Source of the DNA: Nitrospirota bacterium
GTDB lineage: Bacteria; Nitrospirota; Thermodesulfovibrionia; UBA6902
Assembly (NCBI GenBank): GCA_015491705.1
Contig: WFVK01000171.1
Location: 1 to 10,265, forward strand
Direction of reading: 5' to 3'
DNA length: 10,265 nt
A program made the translations under genes and the position numbers. The notes below the pieces were generated by a model. That model worked only from the letters and a program-made list of their open reading frames with translations. It searched no databases and was not told the origin of the DNA. This document shows, piece by piece, positions 1-7,038 of this stretch (its first letter is position 1; each line of letters opens with the position of its first letter).

Positions 1-3
1 AAA

Positions 4-123
4 GTAACCCCTCCCGGCCTCCCCTTAACTTAAGGGGAGGCCGGGTAACCCCCTTAATCCCCCTTAAACTAAGGGGGAAATATATCTCCCCTCTCAGGTT
101 AAGAGGGGCCGGGGGAGTTATCC
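4..123. repeat. Cluster of three related palindromes (REP/MITE-like)
   Basis: Three inverted repeats follow one another. The first has perfect 16-base arms (13-28 and 30-45) around a single base. The second pairs CCCCCTTA (59-66) with TAAGGGGG (70-77). The third pairs CCCCTCT (88-94) with AGAGGGG (102-108). The two ends are also imperfect inverted copies of each other: reading inwards, both go TAAC, a C-rich run, GGCC, a C-rich run, TTAAC (from 5 on the plus strand and from 120 on the minus strand). This gives the whole block a MITE-like outline. No transposase is present and no target-site duplication is obvious. The block lies downstream of gpsA, so folded RNA could also slow or end its transcript, but there is no T-run typical of an intrinsic terminator. 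Confidence 0.7.
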
Positions 124-183
124 GATCAATTTCTCCTCCTGCAATAAAGACTTATTTTCAGTACCCCTTCGCCTTATAACCCT

Positions 184-205
184 TGAACCCTGAACCCCTG
201 AACCT
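184..205. repeat. Degenerate 7-8 bp tandem repeat (TGAACCC unit)
   Basis: Three consecutive units TGAACCC, TGAACCCC and TGAACCT form a short tandem array between the palindrome cluster and the end of gpsA. I see no gene, and no clear promoter or terminator, in the rest of 124-255. Confidence 0.6.
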
Positions 206-255
206 CAAACAGGGTTTTACGGCGGACTCTCCGGCCGGTTTATGCAACGTTAAGG

Positions 256-1245
256 TCAATACTCCGACTTCAGGCTCCTTGTCATCAGTTCTTTCACTGC
301 ATCAGGGGGGCTCTTGCCCTGCCTGATAACCTTGTATATCTGCTCTATTATGGGCATTTCCACCCCGTGCCTTTCAGACAGCTCATGGGCTGATTCGGAT
401 GTGGCGACACCTTCCGCCACCATTGTCATGTTTGCAAGTATGTCCTTTAACCGCTCGCCTCTGCCGAGCCTGAGGCCCACCGTATAATTCCTCGAAAGCG
501 TTCCCGTGCAGGTGAGGACAAGGTCGCCGAGCCCGCTGAGTCCCATGAAGGTCTTCTCCACGGCTCCCATTGCCACACCGATCCGCGTCATTTCCGCAAG
601 CCCCCTTGTTATGAGTGCGGCCCTTGTGCTGGAGCCGAGGCCGAGCCCGTCGGATATGCCCGAGGCTATCGCCATCACATTTTTAAGGGCCCCGCCCAGC
701 TCGGTACCGATTACATCCGCATTGGTATATACCCTGAAATAATCCGTACTGAACAGGCGCTGCAGTTGCAGCCCTTTTGCCCTGTCTTCAGAGGCTATGG
801 TAACCGCTGTGGGGCGCTTCCTGATAACCTCGGCCGCAAAACTCGGCCCTGAAAGCACTGCGGCCTTCCTGCCCGAGACCTCTTCTATAATACCCGAGAC
901 CGTAAGCAGTGTGCCGTTCTCTATCCCCTTGGACGCACTGACTATCAGGGCTCCGGCGGGTATATGCGCGGAGCCCTTGTTGAAAACCCTCCTTGTGTGC
1001 TGCGTCGGGACCGCATTGACAACATATTCCGCATCTCCCAGGACCTCTTCGATATCCGGGGAAACCCTTATCCCGGACGGAAGGGGGACATCCGGCAGGT
1101 ATCTGCTGTTTATCCCGGTTTTTTTAATATCCCTCGCAAGGTCATCCTCGTAGACCCACAGCGATACATCATTGCCCTTGTCCGCGAGCAGGCAGGCGAG
1201 TGTCGTGCCCCAGCTTCCGGCTCCCATAACTGCAATACGGCTCAT
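256..1245 (-). CDS. gpsA: Glycerol-3-phosphate dehydrogenase [NAD(P)+]
   Basis: This cytoplasmic enzyme reduces dihydroxyacetone phosphate to sn-glycerol 3-phosphate, the backbone precursor of phospholipids. The 329-residue product has the normal length for the family. The N-terminal Rossmann motif is GAGSWG (residues 8-13). Further family motifs are SASKGIE with Lys106, GPSFA (133-137), the catalytic-lysine region ELGGALKNV with Lys188, GLGDLVLTC (238-246) and SRN (251-253), which binds substrate. An upstream in-frame start at 1302 would add 19 residues. I prefer 1245 because the Rossmann strand starts right after it, an AAGGGG Shine-Dalgarno lies 6 bases before it, and the longer version would run into the probable promoter. 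The gene is divergent from the mscS-like gene and ends about 130 bases from the palindrome cluster. No abnormality is visible. Confidence 0.96.
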   Translation of the reverse strand: MSRIAVMGAGSWGTTLACLLADKGNDVSLWVYEDDLARDIKKTGINSRYLPDVPLPSGIRVSPDIEEVLGDAEYVVNAVPTQHTRRVFNKGSAHIPAGALIVSASKGIENGTLLTVSGIIEEVSGRKAAVLSGPSFAAEVIRKRPTAVTIASEDRAKGLQLQRLFSTDYFRVYTNADVIGTELGGALKNVMAIASGISDGLGLGSSTRAALITRGLAEMTRIGVAMGAVEKTFMGLSGLGDLVLTCTGTLSRNYTVGLRLGRGERLKDILANMTMVAEGVATSESAHELSERHGVEMPIIEQIYKVIRQGKSPPDAVKELMTRSLKSEY

Positions 1246-1251
1246 GATATG

Positions 1252-1257
1252 CCCCTT
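1252..1257 (-). promoter_or_regulatory. Ribosome binding site of gpsA
   Basis: AAGGGG on the minus strand, 6 bases before the ATG at 1245. It decides the start of gpsA in favour of the 329-residue form. Confidence 0.7.
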
Positions 1258-1292
1258 AAACGAAAAGAACCGCCCTGAAACAGGCGTAAGAA

Positions 1293-1321
1293 ATGATAAC
1301 AAAAAAGCAGGACAATTACAA
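1293..1321 (-). promoter_or_regulatory. Probable sigma70-type promoter of gpsA
   Basis: On the minus strand, TTGTAA (-35, 1321-1316) and TATCAT (-10, 1298-1293) are separated by exactly 17 bases. They match the consensus at 4 and 5 of 6 positions. Transcription would begin near 1286 and leave a leader of about 40 bases containing the Shine-Dalgarno. Confidence 0.5.
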
Positions 1322-1353
1322 AACCCGACCTTGTCGTTAGTTAGGTGCTCCGC

Positions 1354-1382
1354 TTGTCTTCGGCCCGCTCTTCTGCTAATAT
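1354..1382 (+). promoter_or_regulatory. Candidate promoter of the mscS-like gene
   Basis: TTGTCT (1354-1359) and TAATAT (1377-1382) are 17 bases apart, each matching the consensus at 4 of 6 positions. The -10 box ends 7 bases before the ATG at 1390, which has no Shine-Dalgarno, so the transcript would begin at or next to the start codon. This is a weak match, made more interesting by similar arrangements at 2833 and 10052. Confidence 0.3.
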
Positions 1383-1389
1383 CATTAAC

Positions 1390-1896
1390 ATGGACACGGG
1401 AAACATTCTGCAGGCCGTCATCCGGGAAGCCGGCTTTCTCGGCCTGAAAGTCGGCATATCCGCGGTTGTTCTCCTGGTCTTCTGGATCCTGGCCAATGTG
1501 ACAAAGCGGGCCATAATTAAAATCTCCGGGAGACTGGGACTGGAGCCCAACCTTGCCCTGCTGCTTGCCCGTACGGCCAAGATAACCCTGATTATCTTCG
1601 GCATCATCACGGCGCTCGGGACCCTGGGGGTTAATGTCTCAGCCCTTGTGGCCGGGCTCGGATTAACCGGTTTTGCAGTGGGGTTCGCCCTGAAGGATAC
1701 CATCTCCAATCTCCTTGCAGGCGTGCTCATCCTGCTGTACCATCCGTTCGGCACAGGGAACCGCATAAAGATATCAGGTTATGAGGGCACCGTTGTATCC
1801 ATTGACCTGCGATACACGGAGCTTGAAGGTGACGGCGGCAGAATACTCATACCGAATTCCAAGCTGTTCACCAACCCGATAGTGGTTATCAGTTAA
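1390..1896 (+). CDS. Minimal MscS-family mechanosensitive channel
   Basis: This is an inner-membrane protein of 168 residues, a small member of the MscS family, whose channels open under membrane tension to release solutes on hypo-osmotic shock. Hydrophobic helices lie near residues 15-37, 57-79 and 82-115. The third is the Gly/Ala-rich pore helix of MscS (GLGLTGFAVGFALKDTISNL). It is followed by the beta domain: HPFGTGNRIKI, then EGTVVSIDLRYT, then ILIPNSKLFTNPI. The protein stops there, so the C-terminal alpha/beta domain that forms the cytoplasmic cage in E. coli MscS (286 residues) is absent. The sequence after the stop does not continue the family in any frame, so this is not a fresh frameshift. 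The start is uncertain: a GTG at 1345 would add 15 unremarkable residues, and neither start has a Shine-Dalgarno. The sirtuin gene follows 77 bases later on the same strand. Confidence 0.88.
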   Translation: MDTGNILQAVIREAGFLGLKVGISAVVLLVFWILANVTKRAIIKISGRLGLEPNLALLLARTAKITLIIFGIITALGTLGVNVSALVAGLGLTGFAVGFALKDTISNLLAGVLILLYHPFGTGNRIKISGYEGTVVSIDLRYTELEGDGGRILIPNSKLFTNPIVVIS

Positions 1897-1973
1897 TACC
1901 CTCATGTTGCATAAAGGGGCGGCGGAGTCCGGCGGAAAATCCTGCCCGGAGTCCAGGGGTTCAACGGTTATGT

Positions 1974-2735
1974 ATGATGGATTCATTTGAGGAAAGAATT
2001 AATCGTGCGGCATCCCTTATCGAGGGGGCGCAATGGATTACTGCGTTTACAGGCGCGGGGATTTCCACGGAATCCGGTATCTCTGATTTCAGGAGCAGGG
2101 GCGGTGTATGGGACCGCTACAGGATTGTCACATACCAGGAGTTTATTTCAAGCCGGCAGGCACGTGTCGAATACTGGAAAATGAAAAAGGCCCTTTTCAG
2201 CGAGATGAAGGATGCAAGGCCCAACAGGGCGCATGCGGCCCTTGCAGCGCTTGAAAGAGCAGGAAAGCTGAAGTGCCTGGTAACACAGAATATAGACGGT
2301 CTTCACCAGGATGCCGGAAGCGGCAATGTCATAGAGCTTCACGGCACAAACAGAAAAGCGGTTTGCCTGAGCTGCGGCAGACAGTGGCCCATAGAAGACA
2401 TCCAGGAGAGACTCGATGCAGGTGAGACCGATCCATCGTGCGATGAATGCAGGGGCTTCATAAAGCCCGCAACCGTTTCCTTCGGCCAGGCGATGCCCGA
2501 ACGGGAAATGATAAGGGCGTATGATTGCGCCCTGAGATGCGACCTGTTGATAATGATAGGTTCATCCCTTCAGGTGGAACCCGCTGCATCCATTCCCCGC
2601 GAGGCACACCGCACCGGGGCAAGGCTCATCTATATCAACCGCACCCCGACCCCCACGGACCATCTTGCGGAGGTGCTCTTCAGCGAAGACGCCGGCGAGG
2701 TTATGACGGCGGTGCTTGAGGCGCTGCGGCCGTAG
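1974..2735 (+). CDS. cobB: NAD-dependent protein deacylase, sirtuin (Sir2) family
   Basis: This cytoplasmic enzyme removes acyl groups from protein lysines, consuming NAD+ and releasing nicotinamide and O-acetyl-ADP-ribose. The 253-residue length is normal for bacterial sirtuins. NAD-binding motifs are TGAGIS (26-31), SGISDFR (34-40) and TQNIDGLH (104-111). The catalytic His is His123 in ELHG. The structural zinc is held by Cys131/Cys134 and Cys156/Cys159. GSSLQVEPA closes the Rossmann fold. The Tyr-x-x-Arg pair that marks class III desuccinylases appears as Tyr67-x-x-Met70, so plain deacetylase activity is more likely. The usual FGE after the zinc module reads SFGQ. Two adjacent ATGs (1974 and 1977) are possible starts. 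The only Shine-Dalgarno-like run, AGGGG at 1955-1959, is rather far away. It may be co-transcribed with the mscS-like gene. The symbol is assigned by family only. Confidence 0.94.
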   Translation: MMDSFEERINRAASLIEGAQWITAFTGAGISTESGISDFRSRGGVWDRYRIVTYQEFISSRQARVEYWKMKKALFSEMKDARPNRAHAALAALERAGKLKCLVTQNIDGLHQDAGSGNVIELHGTNRKAVCLSCGRQWPIEDIQERLDAGETDPSCDECRGFIKPATVSFGQAMPEREMIRAYDCALRCDLLIMIGSSLQVEPAASIPREAHRTGARLIYINRTPTPTDHLAEVLFSEDAGEVMTAVLEALRP

Positions 2736-2798
2736 TCTCCCCGGGGGCTGTTACGGATTTACAGTTTTTATAGCCTGTTAAGCCTTTCTGATACCCTG

Positions 2799-2826
2799 TT
2801 CAGACAGTCCGGGCTCATGATAAAAT
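2799..2826 (+). promoter_or_regulatory. Candidate promoter of the PPDK-like/GAPDH pair
   Basis: TTCAGA (2799-2804) and TAAAAT (2821-2826) are 16 bases apart and match the consensus at 4 and 5 of 6 positions. The -10 box ends 6 bases before the ATG at 2833, which has no Shine-Dalgarno. This suggests a leaderless transcript. It would give the downstream pair its own promoter, separate from the sirtuin gene 97 bases upstream. Confidence 0.35.
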
Positions 2827-2832
2827 AAACAC

Positions 2833-5800
2833 ATGGAAGCCAAATCTTCAAGGGCGCTCCAGGTAAACCTCCGGGACTACCGCGTGGATGTTACCGTTGA
2901 GCCGAGGTACTATGTCATACGGGACGTGATGTCCAGGTATGACGGCCTGCAGAAGGTGCTGAACACCTTCCTTACCGAGCTTTGCCATCCGCGCAAGAAC
3001 CGCCGGTTTATCGTAAATGAAGCACGGACGTTTTCACTCGGATATTTCTATGACCTGAAGACACACCCCCGGGGGCCGGATGCAGCGAGGCTCTACGTGG
3101 ATATCGCCGTCGACGCCGTTGAAAACGCGGGGGAGACGGATGTGAGGACCGCATCTTTCCACAACCTGTATCTCCTGCTGCAGAGATTCATAAAAGAGGG
3201 CGGCCCTGCGCTGGACAGGTTTCTGCCCGTGATATACTATGGCTTTGACCGGATAAGGGAATTTACCGAAGACAGTTTCTCCCTTATCGTCAGGGGCTAT
3301 TACCAGTTGAACAGGCTTGCCGCCGCCTTTCTTGAGAATGCGCCTCCGCGTGCGGATTTCAGCTCTGTTAATTCACTGCTGGCGAGGTATTTTGAATATA
3401 CCTTTTCATACTGGCTTTCCGAAGACGACCCGCGTGAATGGTTTGCGAGGGAGATCTCCCGGGATATTCCCGCTGAAATATCCGGATTTTTCACCGCCGT
3501 CTCGCACGCCCACCTGACTGAATGCAGGGGGCGGCTGCGGGAAATTACCGGCGGTCCGGACGGGAATCCTCATGCCGCTCTCAGGGAACTCCTGAGCCTT
3601 CCGGGATACGGCGACATAGTGGCCATATACAGGGGACTGCCCGAGAGGATATTCGAATCGATCGGCGATGAAAAGCTCAGGCATCAGTATAAACTGATCT
3701 TCCTCTTTCACAACATGAATATAGCCGGCCTCTCCGGTATCCACGAGGACACCCTGAGGGAGATCAACCGGAGCATTGAGTGGCTTATCAGCCACGAGGA
3801 CCCCGAAGATGTGCAGCGCTTGATCGAAAAGACCTTTGGTATCCTTAAAGACAGCGTGGATAAATTCCCGGATACGGTCCTGAAGACGGTTTTAAACATG
3901 GGGAAGGGTGTGTACAGGACCGACGAGAGCGACCTGGTCAGCTTCTTCAACCGGTCGGTGGTGCTGCTGGGTTTCCAGACGCCTGATTTCAGGGGGATCA
4001 GTGAGGACTGGCAGATACGCAGCAATGAGGCCCACCTGCAGAACATACGCACGTGGATGGAGCTGATAGCGCTGAATCCCAAGTGGTCCAAGAAACTCCT
4101 CTCCTCCCTGATCATACATCTGTCGCTCAGCGGGGTGCTCATCAAAGACACCGACCTGTTTCCGCGGGATATCACGGCTTTTCTGAACAGCGACATCAGG
4201 CCCGTGTATAACCTTGTAAAACAGCTTATGCGCCTGTTCCCCGCTTATTTCAATGAAATCGGCGCAGAGGGACAGCTCAGGGACATATCCACGAGGATCG
4301 ACGAGATATGCAGGCGCAGGGATATTTTAATACATTTTCTCAGAAAGCAGAGCCATGTCGAGAGCTCAAACAAGACCGTCTCGCTGATCGAGGCTGTCCT
4401 TGATTTCTGGAGGACCAGGTCGAAAAGGCAACTGAAGCCGTATCTACCGCAGAATATATATGAACGGATTGATACGGAGGGGCCGTATATCGACGGTGTA
4501 CATAAGGTAATAAACCATGTCTTTCAGAGCAGAGGGCTGGCCGGGGTCACCGGCCTCCTGTCGCTCGGGGACGATTACCTGCCTGAACTCAGGGAGAAGT
4601 TCCCCGAAGGGCATGAAACCGATATTGAAAGGGTTGCGCTCGCCATTGCCTTTTACAGGCTGCTTTACCGGAAATACAACCGCGCTTTGTATGACATAGA
4701 TGATTATATCGCCCATGCGCAGGCGTCCCTGCCGCTCAAGCTCAACGGCCTGAAACAGGCCCTTTCCGAGAAGGATACATTCAGCAGGATATCAGGGCTG
4801 CTTGACTGCCTCAAACAGTTGAAGAAGATAATACAGTCATCCGATGCCTTCGAGGTTCGTGAGGACATCTACAGGAAGCGCCATATCGCCGCGGATATAC
4901 CCTCGATGTACGGCAGTTACAGCGAGGCGAAATTTGATGCCATGGGCCTTACACTGAGGCTGGAGGCCCTGGTCAACGCCCTTTTCGAGGAACTGATAGA
5001 AGAGTTCGACCTCGACTTTATCACCCACGCCACATTTTACCGGATATACGAATGCCTCAGGCTCTTCAACACCGCGTTGAACATAGACGGGATACCGGCC
5101 ACGGAGTTCGGAAACCAGCTTGACCTGCTGAACAAGTCACTGAATATCAAGCTGGTCACCTTCTCCCAGTACGTGGATATATTCCGCGGTCTGACGCGCG
5201 CGGTCCGCGGCATAGTGAGCAATTATTTTGATAATATCCACAGGCAGAACCTGCTTGAGATATCGGAATATCTGCCCGCGGACAAACTCCTGCCCAAATA
5301 CAGGCTCGAGGCGGACAGCCGGCATGAACTGTTCCACAAGGTCTCGGAGATATTCCTGAGGGATACAATAGCTTCCTCCCTCGGCATACAGCGGCTCGAC
5401 CTGTTTCTGTCGAGGGTTTTAAACACACTCTATACACAGGCCGAGAAGCTGCCCATGGACAGGCACTATCTGCTCCTTACGTACAATCCGGGACATGCGG
5501 TGACCTCCATGGCAGAGCCGGACTGCGGGCTTTTTGATATTATCCACCTGGGCAACAAGGGTTTCAACATAGTAAGGATGAAGGGCCTGGGCCTGCCCGT
5601 GCCGCCGGGGTTCATAATAACCACGGAGGTCTTCAGATGCAGGAAACTCATAGAGGATTACCCGCCCGCACGGAGGAATTTCAGGGAACAGATAGACCGC
5701 GAGATATCCAGGCTCGAAAGAGAGACAGGGAAGAAATACGGCTCACGGGAGAACGCGCTCCTCGTTTCAGTAAGAAGCGGCGCCGCGGTGTCACAGCCGG

Positions 5801-7002
5801 GCATGCTTGATTCCTACCTGAACGTGGGAATGAACGAGGACATTGTCAGCGGCATCATCAGGCAGACGGGCGAGGAATGGTTTGCGTGGGACTCATACCG
5901 CAGGTTTCTCCAGTCATACGGCATGTCTTTCGGCCTTGAACGGGACAGGTTCGACGCAGTGATAGGTGAGTTCAAGAGGAGATACGGGGTCCCGCTGAAA
6001 AAGAACTTCACACCCCGGCAGATGAAAGAGATTTCAATGGCCTACAAGGAGCTTATCCGCTCAAACGGCATCAGGATCGAGGAGTCCCCGGAGGAACAGT
6101 TATACATAGCCATACAGCGTGTGCTCAATTCATGGAACTCCGAAAAGGCGCGGACATACAGGAGGATCATGGGTATCTCGGATGACTGGGGCACAGCGGT
6201 CACTGTGCAGCAGATGGTCTTCGGCAATCTTTCGCAGCGTTCCGGCTCGGGTGTTCTTTTCACGCACAGCCCGAGGTTTTCGCAGGACCTCCTGAGGCCG
6301 TGGGGCGACTATACAACAGGCAACCAGGGCGAGGATGTGGTCTCGGGGCTGGTTACAACTTATCCCGTGTCGGATTATCAGGCGAAGATTGAGGGAAGGC
6401 CCGTTGATCTCACGCTGCAGAGAAGATTCCCCGAGATATACAGGGCACTCAGGGAGATTGCCAAGACGCTGATCTATGAATACCAGTGGGCCCCGCAGGA
6501 TATTGAATTCACCTTTGAAAGTCCGCGGAGCGGAGACCTTTATATCCTGCAGTCGAGAAATATGGAGATGAAGGAGGCAAAGAAGCTGCCGTCGTTTGAG
6601 AATGTGCGCGAGATGGAGGAGAAACTCATCGGCCACGGCATCGGGGTCAGCGGCGGCGCGCTGTCGGGCAGGGCGGTGTTCAGCCTTGAGGACATATACT
6701 ACTGGAAGAAGACCGATCCCGCCACCCCGCTGATACTGATCCGCAACGACACCGTGCCGGATGATATAAAAGAGATCTCCGCGGCTGACGGGCTTCTTAC
6801 GGCGCGCGGGGGCGCAACCTCGCATGCAGCCATTGTGGCCAACCGTCTTGACAAGACCTGTGTTGTGGGCTGCGCAGACCTCGTGTGCATTGAGAGAGAG
6901 AAGAAGTTTGTTTTAAACGACAGGACCGTCAATGCCGGTGAATTTATAAGCATCGACGGTTCGGAGGGTTCCATATACCTGGGAGAAATGAAGTACGGAT
7001 AA
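2833..7002 (+). CDS. PPDK-like protein: large unknown N-terminus, ATP-grasp and phospho-His domains
   Basis: The 1389-residue product is soluble, with no signal peptide or membrane helix. Residues from about 900 to 1250 are the ATP-binding domain of pyruvate,phosphate dikinase/PEP synthase: GNKG (907-910), GLPVPPGFIITTE, VSVRSGAAVSQPGMLD with Arg981, QQMVFGN (1126-1132), NQGEDVVSG (1164-1172), QDIEFTF with Glu1225, and LQSRN with Gln1240 and Arg1242. Residues 1269 to the end are the swivelling domain with the phospho-acceptor His1331 in GGATSHAA. The protein ends here: the TIM-barrel domain that binds PEP/pyruvate in PPDK is missing. Residues 1 to about 900 look mostly alpha-helical and charged, and I cannot assign them to a family. 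The likely chemistry is ATP-dependent formation of phosphohistidine and transfer to an unknown acceptor, as in multidomain dikinases whose acceptor site lies elsewhere. It is followed closely by a GAPDH gene. The catalytic part is certain; the physiological role is not known. Confidence 0.9.
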   Translation: MEAKSSRALQVNLRDYRVDVTVEPRYYVIRDVMSRYDGLQKVLNTFLTELCHPRKNRRFIVNEARTFSLGYFYDLKTHPRGPDAARLYVDIAVDAVENAGETDVRTASFHNLYLLLQRFIKEGGPALDRFLPVIYYGFDRIREFTEDSFSLIVRGYYQLNRLAAAFLENAPPRADFSSVNSLLARYFEYTFSYWLSEDDPREWFAREISRDIPAEISGFFTAVSHAHLTECRGRLREITGGPDGNPHAALRELLSLPGYGDIVAIYRGLPERIFESIGDEKLRHQYKLIFLFHNMNIAGLSGIHEDTLREINRSIEWLISHEDPEDVQRLIEKTFGILKDSVDKFPDTVLKTVLNMGKGVYRTDESDLVSFFNRSVVLLGFQTPDFRGISEDWQIRSNEAHLQNIRTWMELIALNPKWSKKLLSSLIIHLSLSGVLIKDTDLFPRDITAFLNSDIRPVYNLVKQLMRLFPAYFNEIGAEGQLRDISTRIDEICRRRDILIHFLRKQSHVESSNKTVSLIEAVLDFWRTRSKRQLKPYLPQNIYERIDTEGPYIDGVHKVINHVFQSRGLAGVTGLLSLGDDYLPELREKFPEGHETDIERVALAIAFYRLLYRKYNRALYDIDDYIAHAQASLPLKLNGLKQALSEKDTFSRISGLLDCLKQLKKIIQSSDAFEVREDIYRKRHIAADIPSMYGSYSEAKFDAMGLTLRLEALVNALFEELIEEFDLDFITHATFYRIYECLRLFNTALNIDGIPATEFGNQLDLLNKSLNIKLVTFSQYVDIFRGLTRAVRGIVSNYFDNIHRQNLLEISEYLPADKLLPKYRLEADSRHELFHKVSEIFLRDTIASSLGIQRLDLFLSRVLNTLYTQAEKLPMDRHYLLLTYNPGHAVTSMAEPDCGLFDIIHLGNKGFNIVRMKGLGLPVPPGFIITTEVFRCRKLIEDYPPARRNFREQIDREISRLERETGKKYGSRENALLVSVRSGAAVSQPGMLDSYLNVGMNEDIVSGIIRQTGEEWFAWDSYRRFLQSYGMSFGLERDRFDAVIGEFKRRYGVPLKKNFTPRQMKEISMAYKELIRSNGIRIEESPEEQLYIAIQRVLNSWNSEKARTYRRIMGISDDWGTAVTVQQMVFGNLSQRSGSGVLFTHSPRFSQDLLRPWGDYTTGNQGEDVVSGLVTTYPVSDYQAKIEGRPVDLTLQRRFPEIYRALREIAKTLIYEYQWAPQDIEFTFESPRSGDLYILQSRNMEMKEAKKLPSFENVREMEEKLIGHGIGVSGGALSGRAVFSLEDIYYWKKTDPATPLILIRNDTVPDDIKEISAADGLLTARGGATSHAAIVANRLDKTCVVGCADLVCIEREKKFVLNDRTVNAGEFISIDGSEGSIYLGEMKYG

Positions 7003-7021
7003 ACATGAATGTGTTAAATGA

Positions 7022-7027
7022 AAGGAG
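7022..7027 (+). promoter_or_regulatory. Ribosome binding site of the GAPDH gene
   Basis: AAGGAG ends 11 bases before the ATG at 7039. The alternative ATG at 7018 lies upstream of this motif and has no Shine-Dalgarno of its own, so 7039 is the better start. Confidence 0.5.
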
Positions 7028-7038
7028 TGAATGGATCA

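Noticed and set aside
1246..1302. Longer gpsA start at 1302 adding 19 residues
   Set aside because: The added residues precede the Rossmann strand, the codons overlap a good promoter, and the ATG at 1245 has a well-placed AAGGGG.
1923..1954. Direct repeat CGGAGTCC, 24 bases apart, before the sirtuin gene
   Set aside because: Two 8-base copies in GC-rich DNA are readily explained by chance, and no promoter elements line up with them.
2748..2769. CTGT...ACAG hairpin followed by TTTTT after the sirtuin gene
   Set aside because: The stem has only four base pairs, with a nine-base loop. It is too weak to call as an intrinsic terminator.
6130..6825. 231-codon open frame on the minus strand inside the PPDK-like gene
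   Set aside because: It is antisense to conserved catalytic motifs, with no family resemblance or Shine-Dalgarno that I can see.
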